A stretch of 43,584 nucleotides of DNA, taken from NCBI GenBank assembly GCA_026707445.1, contig JAPOWV010000010.1, positions 1 to 43,584 of the forward strand, written 5' to 3'. Shown piece by piece: positions 19,023 through 28,600 of this stretch. Under the pieces are notes generated by a model. The model was not told the DNA's origin, made no database searches, and saw only the letters and a list, made by a program, of their open reading frames with translations. The stretch comes from Gammaproteobacteria bacterium (GTDB lineage: Bacteria; Pseudomonadota; Gammaproteobacteria; Steroidobacterales; Foliamicaceae). The position numbers and the translations under genes were made by a program. The stretch's first letter is position 1; the number at the start of each line of letters is the position of its first letter.

Positions 19023-19847
19023 CTATATGCAAACGATGTTTGTGTTGCGCCCTGTCCGGTCAGCGCCCCTGCACAGAAACACTGGCCTGGCGCGCGTTTC
19101 AAACGCCTCTGTCTCGTCCGTGGCCAATTCGCCTGCGATCGATCGATCATAAACGGCAGTACCCGGCATGAACCGAAGAGTCAGTCCGGCACGCCGATGA
19201 TCGGTTCGGTTCGGATCGGAACCGTGCACCAGGAAGGCATCGTGGACCGAAAACTGCCCGGCCTTCAATTCAATAAACCGAATGTCATCTTCGTTGATGT
19301 CCTTCTCGTCAATGGCTCTGTTCAGCAAGTCCTCTTCCGATACCGCTGCCGAGTGTTCCTTCTCTCGTTGAGCCTTATGTGATCCCGCTACGACTTCCAA
19401 GCAGCCGTTCTCCCGCGTGCTGTCGTCGATTGCGATCCATACGGTACAGGCAGCCATGGGACGTATCGGCCAATAGGGCGCGTCCTGATGCCATGGTACG
19501 CGTTTTCCCGTGTGTGCCGGCTTGCCGAACAGGACCGAACTCCAGAGCAGAATGTCCGGACCGATCAGTTGCTCCAGAACATCAAGAATGAGCGGATGGT
19601 GGGCGTATTGAAGCCAATCCCTTGCAAGGTGTGGTGGTACTCCGTTACCAGCGTGGTTGCCGACATGAGGAGCAAGCACATGGTTGTGGTCAACGATGTT
19701 GTCCGCCTTGCTTATCTCTGAGTACGAATTCCGAATTTTCGCCAGTACATCGTTCGGTAAAGCCAAATCGGGGATGAGGAATCCCTCTTCATGGTATTTG
19801 CTGACGTCCTCTTGGGACAGCGGTACGCGGTTGTTCATCTTCAACAT
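19023..19847 (-). CDS. PhyH-family Fe(II)/2-oxoglutarate dioxygenase 2
   Basis: A 274-residue protein that is clearly PhyH family but distinct from the first one. The facial triad is His120 and Asp122 (PWHQDAPYWPIRP) and distal His208 (FLVHGSDPNRT), with Arg219 (HRRAGLTLRF) for 2-oxoglutarate. The WHQD-Y-W and GCLEVVAGSHK blocks resemble the ectoine-hydroxylase branch of the family. It opens with a poor ribosome site; a second ATG at 19838 is an alternative start. It sits 68 bases downstream of the LacI regulator gene on the same strand, so the two are probably co-transcribed. Confidence 0.88.
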   Translation of the reverse strand: MLKMNNRVPLSQEDVSKYHEEGFLIPDLALPNDVLAKIRNSYSEISKADNIVDHNHVLAPHVGNHAGNGVPPHLARDWLQYAHHPLILDVLEQLIGPDILLWSSVLFGKPAHTGKRVPWHQDAPYWPIRPMAACTVWIAIDDSTRENGCLEVVAGSHKAQREKEHSAAVSEEDLLNRAIDEKDINEDDIRFIELKAGQFSVHDAFLVHGSDPNRTDHRRAGLTLRFMPGTAVYDRSIAGELATDETEAFETRARPVFLCRGADRTGRNTNIVCI

Positions 19848-19915
19848 TTCCGTTCACATGTAGCCTTGGCCAGGCTGGAGAGATTCTACTGATATCGGGT
19901 GTGTAACGTGGCGGA

Positions 19916-20959
19916 TCAGGCGTGATTCGAACGCCCTACGGTCTGGCCTGACACGGGAATTCCGGTGAAGAGCCGGACCTCGGGTGACAGGTCCGGGTCT
20001 TCGATTCGGTCGATCAGCAGATCCACGACGGCGGCCGCCATTCGTTTTCGCGGCAGGCGTATGGTCGTCAACTTGTAGGGCTCAAGCCCGCCGGTGCGAA
20101 CACCGTCGAATCCGGTGATTGAAATGTCACCGGGCACGTCAAGGCCGAAATTTTCGCGCGCCTCGTCGATGCTGCCGATTGCGAGCGAGTCGGTGATGGC
20201 GGCCACCGCGTCCGGGAGTGGCCGGGTCGTTCGGATGAGGTTGGCGAAGCTGTGCCGCGCGTTCTCGTATTCGTAACCGCAATGCACGATCATGACGTCG
20301 TCCGCGCCGCCGGCCCTGAGCCCGGCTTCGAGCATCCGCGTGCGCACGCGGGCGACCGCTCCGTTTTTCGGCCCGGCCATGATGCCGAAGCGCCGGTGGC
20401 CTGCCGAGAGCAATTGTTCGGCCAGCCACTCGGTTCCCTTGCCGTTGTCGCAGTCGACGCAACTGTAGGGCGCGCCACGCGGAGCCAGGCCGTAGTAGAT
20501 CACGGGGATGCCGGCATCGTCGAATGCCCGGCGTTGCGCCCTGTTGAACGTGCCGCCGATGACAACGCCGTCAACCTGGTATTGCAGCACCCGGTCGACC
20601 GTGTCATCCAGTTCGTCGTAGGTTTCGATGGAGAACAGCAGAACCTGGATTCCCCTGGCGGAGAAAGACGACGAGATCTCCACAAGCGAATCCGGGTAGG
20701 TCAGGTTCGTTTGCCGCAGCATGATCAGGGCGACCATGTTCGAACGCCGGGAGCTCAGGCCCCGGGCGATCGCGTTCGGCCGGTACCCGAGCTGCCGGGC
20801 CGCCTCGCGCACTTTCTCGCGCATTTCCGCCGATGCGCTTGCGCCCTGGCGATAGACCCGGGAGACGGCGGCCTGGGAAACGCCGGCGAGTCTGGCGACG
20901 TCATGCGAGGTTACGCGATTCCTGGCTCGTTTGCGGGCTTGTTTCGTCAGGTTCGCCAT
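19916..20959 (-). CDS. LacI-family transcriptional regulator
   Basis: A 347-residue repressor. The N-terminal helix-turn-helix is VTSHDVARLAGVSQAAVSRV with the hinge helix near LGYRPNAIARGLSS; the rest is a periplasmic-binding-protein-like ligand domain (about 70-340). The basic start TKQARKRARNR adds positive charge before the HTH. It is the natural candidate to bind the two TACGTA palindromes at the divergent SnoaL/TonB promoter and to respond to the imported compound or an early metabolite. No copy of that palindrome was found upstream of its own gene. Confidence 0.95.
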   Translation of the reverse strand: MANLTKQARKRARNRVTSHDVARLAGVSQAAVSRVYRQGASASAEMREKVREAARQLGYRPNAIARGLSSRRSNMVALIMLRQTNLTYPDSLVEISSSFSARGIQVLLFSIETYDELDDTVDRVLQYQVDGVVIGGTFNRAQRRAFDDAGIPVIYYGLAPRGAPYSCVDCDNGKGTEWLAEQLLSAGHRRFGIMAGPKNGAVARVRTRMLEAGLRAGGADDVMIVHCGYEYENARHSFANLIRTTRPLPDAVAAITDSLAIGSIDEARENFGLDVPGDISITGFDGVRTGGLEPYKLTTIRLPRKRMAAAVVDLLIDRIEDPDLSPEVRLFTGIPVSGQTVGRSNHA

Positions 20960-21050
20960 GCGGTTTCCTGAGTTTAGCGCATCGTCGGCGGGCCGTTCGA
21001 GCCCGCATTTTGCAAGCGCGGCGTGCGCTTGGTGTCAAGAGAATGTAATA

Positions 21051-21079
21051 TTGCGGCGGGTTGGGGATTAGTACATAAT
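21051..21079 (+). promoter_or_regulatory. candidate sigma-70 promoter for hupB
   Basis: TTGCGG (21051-21056), 17 bases, CATAAT (21074-21079). It implies a leader of about 155 bases. The 282-base gap before hupB also holds an imperfect palindrome (CAAGCGC/GCGCTTG at 21013-21031) and TGTCT-TTT-AGACA at 21176-21188, either of which could bind a regulator. Nothing coding is seen there. Confidence 0.42.
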
Positions 21080-21241
21080 TCCCCGCCATCCGGGAATTAT
21101 TTCCGGCTGTTGGGATGATATGGCGGCATCGCTGGTTTTGGGTGCCGCTGTAACAATTTTGGGGGTGGATTTCATTGTCTTTTAGACACCGCCAGTGCCT
21201 ATCGAACCGGTAGATCCGGGCAAAAACCTACGGAGAATTGC

Positions 21242-21514
21242 ATGAACAAACGGGAACTTACGGATGCCGTGGCGTCGGCTGCGGATCTTGCGAAAGCGGA
21301 TGCGGCGCGTGCCGTGGATGCGGTTTTAGGGGCCATTAGCGGTGCCTTGGGACAGGGAGACTCGGTATCTCTGGTCGGTTTCGGGACCTTCAGCGTCAAG
21401 CATCGCGCCGCACGGCAAGGACGCAATCCCCGTACCGGAGAGACGATACAAATCGCCGCGACCTCGGTTCCCGGATTCAAGGCAGGCCGTGCCCTGAGGG
21501 ATGCCGTAAACTAA
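21242..21514 (+). CDS. hupB: histone-like DNA-binding protein HU
   Basis: A 90-residue HU subunit that bends and compacts DNA as a dimer. [20 protein letters not shown] opens the dimer helices; [20 protein letters not shown] leads into the beta arm with [10 protein letters not shown] and the proline-tipped loop, and [12 protein letters not shown] closes it. GGAG lies before the ATG. In gammaproteobacteria hupB normally follows lon and precedes ppiD; here it keeps ppiD and the two tRNAs but is separated from lon by the island. A GGGG-CTTG-CCCC hairpin at 21530-21541 follows without a T-run. Confidence 0.97.
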   Translation: MNKRELTDAVASAADLAKADAARAVDAVLGAISGALGQGDSVSLVGFGTFSVKHRAARQGRNPRTGETIQIAATSVPGFKAGRALRDAVN

Positions 21515-21585
21515 CCACCTCCAGCTTTCGGGGCTTGCCCCCGTTCAGCTGTTGCGGCGAGTTCCGCGAGGGTAATGGCGCCGGC

Positions 21586-21658
21586 GGGTGCTTAGCTCAG
21601 TTGGGAGAGCGTCGCTCTTACACGGCGAAGGTCGGGGGTTCAAGCCCCTCAGCACCCA
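21586..21658 (+). tRNA. tRNA-Val (anticodon TAC)
   Basis: Acceptor GGGTGCT/AGCACCC, D arm GCTC/GAGC, anticodon stem TCGCT/GGCGA with loop CTTACAC (anticodon TAC, reads GUA), T stem GGGGG/CCCCT, discriminator A. Unlike the other tRNAs of the window it has no encoded CCA (the DNA continues TAG). It sits four bases from tRNA-Asp. Confidence 0.95.
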
Positions 21659-21662
21659 TAGC

Positions 21663-21739
21663 GGAGTGGTAGTTCAGATGGTTAGAATACCGGGCTGTCA
21701 ATCCGGTGGTCGCGGGTTCGAGTCCCGTCCACTCCGCCA
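21663..21739 (+). tRNA. tRNA-Asp (anticodon GTC)
   Basis: Acceptor GGAGTGG/CCACTCC, anticodon stem CCGGG/TCCGG with loop CTGTCAA (anticodon GTC), T stem CGGGT-type arm with TTCGAGT loop, discriminator G and encoded CCA (21737-21739). The Val-Asp tRNA pair between hupB and ppiD is found in other gammaproteobacteria. Confidence 0.96.
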
Positions 21740-21774
21740 CTTACCCTCGACCTGAGGAGGGGTGGCGCGCTCCG

Positions 21775-23673
21775 ATGCTCCAGGTAATCCGTGACCGTCT
21801 CAGCGGCTGGGTTGCCGGCATCATCTTCGGCGTAATCGGGCTTGCGCTGGTGCTGACTTTCGGCACCATGCGGGGCAACGTGGGCATGTCCAGCACCGCC
21901 GTCGCCAGCGTGGACGGCGTGGAAATCGGGCAGACCGAGTTCCTGCGCACGCTGGATGAAGAACAGATCAGGCTGCGCGAACAGTTCGGCGAAGCTCTTC
22001 CCGAGGAGTTCGAGCGGGAGCTTCGCGCGCTCGTGCTCGACGATATGATCGACATGCGCATGATGCAGGCGCATGCCGTAGAGCGCGGCTTTACGACCAG
22101 CGACGCGCGGCTGGCGAGTGTGATTCAGAGTATTCCCGCATTTCTCGACCGCGGGGAATTTTCGGTCGATCTGTACCGCAGCGCCCTGGCCAATATCGGC
22201 GAGTCGCCAGCCTGGTTCGAGTATCAGCAGCGGGGGCTGATGACGCAGCAGCAGTTCTACCGGGGCATCGCCGAAAGCGCCTTCTTCACCCCGGTGGATT
22301 TTCGTTTCTATATCGAACTGGTGCAGCAGAGCCGGGCGGTGCGCGGCCTGTTCGTTTCTCCGGAGGCTTTCCGCGCCGGTGCGGCCGTGACCGACGAACA
22401 GGTAAGCGAGTATTACGGGCATAACGCATCCGGCTTCTGGACGCGCGAATACCTGGATCTGGAATACATTGAAATCGATGCCGCGAGCCTGCCGGGATCG
22501 GAAGAGATTACCGAACAGGACGCCCTGGAATGGTATGAGCAGAATCGCGATCAGTTCATCAGTCCGTTGCAGCGCCAGTCCAGTCACATCCTGCTGGCGG
22601 CCAGCCCGGAAGGGGACGATGAAGTGCTGGACCGCGCCAACCAACTCGTTGCCCGGCTTGAGGCGGGCGAGGATTTTGCCGCCCTGGCCGGGGAATTTTC
22701 CGAGGACCCCGGTTCCGCCTCGCTGGGCGGGGACCTGGGATGGAACGAACGCGGCGTGTTCGTTCCGGAGTTCGAGGAAGCGCTGTTCGGCCTGGAGGAA
22801 GTGGGCCAATACACCGCGCCCGTGCAAACGCAGTTCGGCTATCACATCATTCGCCTCGACGGTTTGCGCGGCGGGGACATTGCGCCGTTCGAGGACGCCA
22901 GGGAGGACGTGCTGGCCGACCTTCAGGAGCGCCGCAGCCGCACGCACTTTTACGATCTGGCCGACCGGCTGGCCGACATGGCGCTGGAAAGCGATGACGG
23001 ACTGGCCTGGATCGCCGAGGAACTCGAGCTGCCGCTGAAGACCATCGGGAACTTTACCCGCGAGGGCGCGGGAGAGTTTGCCGGCAACCGGCGCGTGATT
23101 GACGCCGCCTACGGCGAGACCGTGCTGGACCGCGGCGAGAACTCGCGGATACTCCAGCTGGGTCCGGAGCGGGCGATCGTCCTGCGCGTCGCCCGCCATC
23201 AGCCATCGGAGCAGCAACCGCTCGAGGAAGTGGCGGATCGCATTCGGGAGATACTCGTCAGCGACGCGGCCGCGGAGGCCGCCGCTGCCCGGGGAGCGGA
23301 GTTGCTTGAACGGCGCCGGTCCGGTGACGACCTGCCGGCACTGGCCGGAGAAGAGGGCGCGGAGTATTTCGACGAGCAGGAAATGCGCAGGGATTCCGCC
23401 GGCTTCCCCTCGGAACTGCTGAACGCCATTTTCGCCGCCGCGCCCGGGCATTCCGCCGAGGGGCTCAGGCTGCTGGACGGCCGTTACGCGCTGTTTGAGG
23501 TTTCCGACGTGTTTCCGGGGCGTCCCGAGACGATTCCCCGGGATCAGCGAGACGAAGTCAAGGCCGATCTGGAAGATCGCGAGGGCATGATGGAATTCGA
23601 TGCCTATCGCGCCAGCGTGCGTGACCGCGCCAGCGTCTGGATCGCGCCCGAAACACTGGAAGACACGCCATGA
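21775..23673 (+). CDS. ppiD: PpiD-type periplasmic folding chaperone
   Basis: A 632-residue membrane-anchored chaperone with SurA-like N domain and parvulin domain. I start it at ATG 21775 (GAGGAGGGG upstream), because an earlier in-frame GTG lies inside tRNA-Asp. The opening MLQVIRDRLSGWVAGIIFGV is the PpiD cytosolic tail and single membrane helix (about 12-30). The parvulin unit lies at about 265-370 (SSHILLAASPEGDDEV, GDLGWNERGVFVPEFEEALF, TQFGYHIIRLDG). It helps newly secreted proteins at the Sec translocon. The stop overlaps the next start (ATGA at 23670-23673). Confidence 0.94.
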   Translation: MLQVIRDRLSGWVAGIIFGVIGLALVLTFGTMRGNVGMSSTAVASVDGVEIGQTEFLRTLDEEQIRLREQFGEALPEEFERELRALVLDDMIDMRMMQAHAVERGFTTSDARLASVIQSIPAFLDRGEFSVDLYRSALANIGESPAWFEYQQRGLMTQQQFYRGIAESAFFTPVDFRFYIELVQQSRAVRGLFVSPEAFRAGAAVTDEQVSEYYGHNASGFWTREYLDLEYIEIDAASLPGSEEITEQDALEWYEQNRDQFISPLQRQSSHILLAASPEGDDEVLDRANQLVARLEAGEDFAALAGEFSEDPGSASLGGDLGWNERGVFVPEFEEALFGLEEVGQYTAPVQTQFGYHIIRLDGLRGGDIAPFEDAREDVLADLQERRSRTHFYDLADRLADMALESDDGLAWIAEELELPLKTIGNFTREGAGEFAGNRRVIDAAYGETVLDRGENSRILQLGPERAIVLRVARHQPSEQQPLEEVADRIREILVSDAAAEAAAARGAELLERRRSGDDLPALAGEEGAEYFDEQEMRRDSAGFPSELLNAIFAAAPGHSAEGLRLLDGRYALFEVSDVFPGRPETIPRDQRDEVKADLEDREGMMEFDAYRASVRDRASVWIAPETLEDTP

Positions 23674-24983
23674 CCCAATGGAATCCGCTTCGCTGGCCCT
23701 TGTACGCGCAGATATTCGCCGGCATCGCACTCGGAGTTGTGGCCGGCCTGATCAGCGGCGAAACCGCGGAACTGTTCCCCGGCGTCACGTTCGACTCCAT
23801 CTACGACTACATCGGAACGCTGTTCCTCAACGCGCTGAAGATGCTGATCGTGCCGCTGATCGCCACGTCGATCATTTCGGGCGTCGCCGGCCTGGGCGGG
23901 CCGGGATCGCTGGGCCGGCTGGGCGGCAAGACGGTCCTCTACTACCTGGCCACGTCCACGGTCGCGGTGCTGGTTGGACTGACCCTCGTCAACCTGGTGC
24001 AGCCCGGCGTCCTCAACGGGGTGGCCGTGGGCGCGCTGCTGGATTTCGAGGTCAATTCCGAGCAGGTGGCCTCGCGCGTGGCGGGCGCCGAGGGCGGCGT
24101 TGCGCAAGTGTTCCTGCGGATGTTTCCGCCGAACATCGTCATGGCCGCCGCCGAAGGCCAGATGCTGGGCGTCATCGTTTTCTGCATCTTGTTCGGCTAC
24201 TTCATTTCCCGGCTTGTCAGGGAGCGGCGCGAGCAGGTTACGGGTTTCGTGCAGGCCTGCTTCGAGGCGATGATGGGCGTGACCCGGTTCGTCATGCGGT
24301 TTGCCCCGATCGGCGTTTTCGGACTGGTCGCTGCGGTGGTCGCCAATGTGGGGCTGGGCGCCGCGCGGCCATTGGTGGTCTTTTCGATCACGGTGCTGGC
24401 GGCCCTGGCGGTTCATTTCCTCCTCGTGATGCCGCTGATACTGACGTTCGTGGCGCGCGTGAACCCGCTGCGCCATTACCGGGCCATGGCGCCGGCGCTG
24501 CTGACCGCGTTCTCCACCGCATCGTCTTCCGCCACGCTGCCGATCACGATGCGTTGCGTGGAGGACAACGCAAAGGTATCCAGCCGCACCACCGGCTTCG
24601 TTCTGCCGCTGGGCGCCACCGTGAACATGGACGGCACGGCGCTGTATGAATGCGTTGCCGTGATGTTCATCGCCCAGGCATACGGCCTGGAACTGGGCTT
24701 CGGCGTGCAGTTCACGATCGTCTTCGCTGCCCTTTTGACGTCCATCGGCGTGGCCGGGGTCCCGGCGGCTTCGTTCGTCGCGATCGCGGTGATCCTCGGG
24801 GCCGTGGGCCTGCCGGTCGAGGCGATCGGGGTGCTGTTCGTGTTCGACCGCATACTCGACATGTCGCGGACCGCCGTGAACGTCTTCGGCGACAGTTGCG
24901 GCGCGGTGACGATCGCCCGGCTGGAGGGCGAGAGCGGCGTGCTGGGCGAGCCGAGCCGGCAGCGCGGCCGCGATGACGAGTGA
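23670..24983 (+). CDS. dicarboxylate/amino acid:cation symporter (DAACS)
   Basis: A 437-residue inner-membrane symporter of the SDF/GltP-DctA family, which moves glutamate, aspartate or C4-dicarboxylates with Na+ or H+. Diagnostic elements: the serine-rich re-entrant loop FSTASSSATLPITMRCVEDN, the GATVNMDGTALYE motif of helix 7, and the substrate helix DRILDMSRTAVNVFGD near the end. It overlaps ppiD by four bases and the nitroreductase by four bases, so the three form one tightly coupled unit. Which acid is carried cannot be fixed by eye. Confidence 0.94.
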   Translation: MTQWNPLRWPLYAQIFAGIALGVVAGLISGETAELFPGVTFDSIYDYIGTLFLNALKMLIVPLIATSIISGVAGLGGPGSLGRLGGKTVLYYLATSTVAVLVGLTLVNLVQPGVLNGVAVGALLDFEVNSEQVASRVAGAEGGVAQVFLRMFPPNIVMAAAEGQMLGVIVFCILFGYFISRLVRERREQVTGFVQACFEAMMGVTRFVMRFAPIGVFGLVAAVVANVGLGAARPLVVFSITVLAALAVHFLLVMPLILTFVARVNPLRHYRAMAPALLTAFSTASSSATLPITMRCVEDNAKVSSRTTGFVLPLGATVNMDGTALYECVAVMFIAQAYGLELGFGVQFTIVFAALLTSIGVAGVPAASFVAIAVILGAVGLPVEAIGVLFVFDRILDMSRTAVNVFGDSCGAVTIARLEGESGVLGEPSRQRGRDDE

Positions 24984-25540
24984 GTGACTCGCAGCAACCG
25001 GGCCTGCGTCTGGTGCGCGAGCGGCGCACGGTCGCCCTTTTCAAGCCCGAGCCGCCGCCGCGCGAATTGCTGCTGGAGGCCGTGGATGCGGCGCGCTGGG
25101 CCCCCAACCATCATCTGACCGAGCCCTGGCGGTTTTTCCTGCTGGGCGCCGCTACCGTGAGCGCCATGGTCGAGATCGCCGGGGAGTTGACCCTTGCCAA
25201 GCGCGGCGCCGGTGCGGCGAAGAAGAGGCGGCAGCTCATGGAGGCGGTGCCGCACTGGATGGCGGTGACTTGCCGCCGCACCGAGGACGTTTTCCGCGAG
25301 CGCGAGGACTACGCCGCCTGCTGTTGCGCGATACAGAATTTCATGCTGTGCCTGTGGGAGGGCGGCGTCGCCTGCAAGTGGAGCACGGGGGCGGTTACGC
25401 GGGACGAACGGTTCTACGAACTGCTCGGTGTGAGCCCGGGCGACGAAATGGTCGTGGGCCTTTTCTCGATCGGCTACCCGCGGATCATTCCCGAGCAGAA
25501 GCGCCGCCCGGTCGGCGAAATTCTCACCGAACTCGCTTAG
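24980..25540 (+). CDS. nitroreductase-family FMN oxidoreductase
   Basis: A 186-residue flavoprotein of the nitroreductase fold, starting at GTG 24980 inside the previous stop. [18 protein letters not shown] is the N-terminal FMN phosphate-binding segment, [18 protein letters not shown] the typical core block and GLFSIGYPR the C-terminal FMN contact. Such enzymes reduce nitro, quinone or flavin substrates with NAD(P)H as dimers. A cysteine pair in [14 protein letters not shown] is notable. The physiological substrate is unknown; the overlap with the symporter may only reflect compaction. Confidence 0.85.
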   Translation: MSDSQQPGLRLVRERRTVALFKPEPPPRELLLEAVDAARWAPNHHLTEPWRFFLLGAATVSAMVEIAGELTLAKRGAGAAKKRRQLMEAVPHWMAVTCRRTEDVFREREDYAACCCAIQNFMLCLWEGGVACKWSTGAVTRDERFYELLGVSPGDEMVVGLFSIGYPRIIPEQKRRPVGEILTELA

Positions 25541-25541
25541 G

Positions 25542-25597
25542 GTGGAGGGCGTCTCGCCCTCCACGACGGCGGGACGCCGCGAGGGACAGGCCCTCGC
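25542..25597. repeat. two tandem extragenic palindromes
   Basis: GTGGAGGGCG (25542-25551) and CGCCCTCCAC (25555-25564) form a perfect ten-base stem with a three-base loop. GCGAGGG (25579-25585) and CCCTCGC (25591-25597) form a second stem. They fill the gap after the nitroreductase stop. No T-run follows, so they look like REP-type palindromes that may also act as a weak terminator or protect the mRNA end. Confidence 0.6.
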
Positions 25598-25650
25598 CCC
25601 CAGGCGCCCCGCAATGTAGCATTCCCGCACCTCCGGCCGTCAGGCAGCCC

Positions 25651-28600
25651 ATGCACTGCATTTCCGTCGATCTCGAAGTTGGAGAGCGCAGCGGGCGCAT
25701 CCATGCGCTGGCCGCCGTTGATCAGCAATCCGGCGCGGCGCTCATATTCCGCGACCGGCAGCTGCGCGGCCCCGGTTTGACCGCAGCACTGCGGCAGCTG
25801 GACGAGCTCACAGTACGGGGCGATTGCCTCGTTGGCCACAACCTTATCGATTTCGATCTCGAGCACTTACGGGCGGCAGCTCCCGGACTCGAGATGCTGC
25901 GCATGCCGGCTGTGGACACACTGCGGCTCAGTCCGCTCGCTTTTCCCGCCAATCCCTATCACCGCCTCGTAAAGCACTACCGGGACGGCGGATTGGTGCG
26001 CGGTCAGATCAATAATCCCGAACTGGATGCGCGGCTGGCGCTGGACCTGTTGGCCGCAGAACGCGACTCGTTCAGCGGAACCGATCCCGATTTGCTCCTT
26101 GCCTGGCACTGGCTGACCACCAACTCCGAAAGCGGACGCGGCTTCGACGCCTTTTTTCGTGAGTTGCGCAAAGCGGAACGGCCCGCTGACATCGAGGCGC
26201 GGGCGGCGATTGGAAAGCTTGTAAACGACGCCGTCTGCATGACCCATGCAGGCGAGGCAATGGATACGCGGACGGATGGCTGGCCCCTGGCCTATGCTCT
26301 GGCCTGGCTGTCCGTAGCCGGCGGCAACTCGGTCATGCCGCCCTGGGTGGTTCATCAGTTCCCGGAAGCCAGCGGCCTGATCCAGTGGCTGCGCGATACG
26401 CCTTGCGAAGATCAAGCGTGCGCCTGGTGCCGCGAGAGGCATGACGCGGGCAATGAACTCAAACGCTGGTTCGGATTTGATGCCTTTCGACCGACGCCAG
26501 CCACTGAAGAGGGCGCTTCCATGCAGCAGGCGATTGTGGAGACGGCGATTGCGGGCGGCCATGTGCTGGGCCTGCTGCCAACCGGGGCCGGCAAATCGCT
26601 CTGCTACCAGGTGCCCGCCCTGTCGCGTTACGACAAGACCGGGGCGCTCACGGTGGTGATTTCTCCCTTGGTGGCGCTCATGTCGGATCAGGTGGCGGGG
26701 CTGGAGGCAAAGGGTATCGGGTCCTGCGTCACCGTCAACGGCATGCTGTCGATGCCGGAACGGGCTGATGCGCTGGATCGGATTCGACTTGGTGGCGCGG
26801 CCATTGTGCTCACCTCGCCGGAACAGCTGCGCAACCGGTCGTTGCGCAGCGCAATTGCCCAGCGCGAGATTGGGGCCTGGGTGCTCGATGAAGCCCATTG
26901 CCTTTCGCGGTGGGGGCATGATTTCCGGCCCGACTACCGTTACGTGGGCCGCTTCATTCGCAAGCATGGCGGGAGTTTGCCATCCGGTCCGGTGCTGGAT
27001 CCGGCTTCGTCCGCTGAATCCGCTTCTGAGGCCGCGCCGCCGGTTGCGTCCGTGATCTGCCTCACCGCCACCGCTAAACCCGACGTGGTGTCGGAAATTC
27101 AGGAATATTTCCGGAAGGAGCTTGGAATCGAGTTTACGGTGTTCCCAGGCGGCGCCCGGCGGGACAACCTCGAATTCGCGGTGCTTCAAACAGATGCGGG
27201 GCACAAGTTCGAGGATATCCACGGGGCACTGGAGGTCGATCTTCCGGCGGACCGGCCCGGCGGCGCCATCGTCTATTGCGCAACTCGGCGTCGTTGTGAA
27301 GAGGTTGCGGAATACCTTGTCGCCAGGAACTGGGAAGCGGCGCATTTTCACGCCGGCCTGCAGCCAGAAACGAAGAAGCTCACTCAGCAGCGCTTCATTG
27401 ACGGCGAATTGCGCGTGATCGCCGCCACCAACGCCTTCGGCATGGGGATAGACAAACCCGATGTACGGCTGGTCATTCATGCCGACATTCCCGGTTCGCT
27501 TGAGAACTATCTGCAGGAAGCCGGCCGCGCAGGTCGCGACCGGCATCCGGCTCGTTGCGTGTTGCTCTATACCCAGGAAGACGTGGAGCGACAGTTCGGC
27601 ATGTCCGCCTACTCGCGTCTGACCCGCCGCGAGATCCATGGGATTCTGAAGGCGCTGCGCAATCTCGACCGAAAGGGCTGTCTTAAGGGTGATGTGGTTG
27701 CCACTCCGGGTGAAATCCTGCGCGAAGACGAGGACAGCGCCTTCGAGCGCGATGACGCGACCGACGACAACCGCGTCAAGACGGCGGTGGCCTGGCTGGA
27801 AGAAGCGCGCCTGGTGTCCCGCGAGGAGAACTTCGCCCAGGTATATCCGTCGTCGCTGCGGGTGCAGTCCATTGCCCATGCGAAAAAGAAGCTTGCCAAC
27901 GTGGCCAGCCTCACGAGCGGACGCCGCCAACAACTCCTGATAATAGTCGGCAGGCTTTTCGAGGCGGATCCGGACGAGGGCATTTCCACCGATGACCTGA
28001 TGGGCGCAAGCGGCATGAGCCCGGAAGGCGTGCGGGACGCACTTCGCGATCTTGAACAACTGGGCCTGGCCAGCAACGACATGGCGATCACAGCGTTCGC
28101 ACATGTGGGAGCGCCCCGGCCGTCCCGGCAGCGGTTCCAGGAGGCCTGCGAGATCGAAAGCGCGCTGATTGCCCACATGCGGGAGAAGGCGCCGGAGCTC
28201 GACCGGGGCGAACGCTCGTTACTGCATCTTCGGGTCGCCGCGCACACGCTGAAAACAGACGGCATTGAGCATGCGCTCCCCGAGCGTCTGCTGCGGATTG
28301 TGCGCAGCATTTCGCAAGACGGGCGCGGCGAAGAACGGGTGGAGGGCGGTTCCGGCGGCAGCATCGACATGCGCCAGCGCGGCCGCGAGCACGTGTCGGT
28401 TACTCTGCGCCGGCCTTGGCCGTTGCTGGAAGAACTCGCCGAGCGCCGCCGCGCCGCCGCTGAGTTGCTGCTCAAGCATCTTCTTGACGCCTTGCCTGAT
28501 GGCGCGCGCGGCACCGATCTGCTGGCCGAGACCACGCTTGGCGCCATGCGTGCGGCATTGGAGGAAGACCTGGTGCTGAAGAGCCAGAGCCCGAATCTCG

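Noticed and set aside
11910..21241. The island as a prophage or insertion sequence
   Set aside because: No phage, integrase or transposase gene and no terminal repeats were seen; all genes look metabolic or regulatory.
21530..21541. GGGG-CTTG-CCCC after hupB as an intrinsic terminator
   Set aside because: The stem is only four pairs and no T-run follows; it is mentioned with hupB but not called.
21706..21774. GTG 21706 as the ppiD start
   Set aside because: It lies inside tRNA-Asp; ATG 21775 has GAGGAGGGG upstream and starts the conserved PpiD tail.
25270..25650. A longer start for the exonuclease-RecQ-UvrD gene at 25270
   Set aside because: The extra 127 codons overlap the nitroreductase gene in another frame, run through the palindromes and look like low-complexity Arg/Pro shadow sequence. 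The exonuclease fold begins at ATG 25651.
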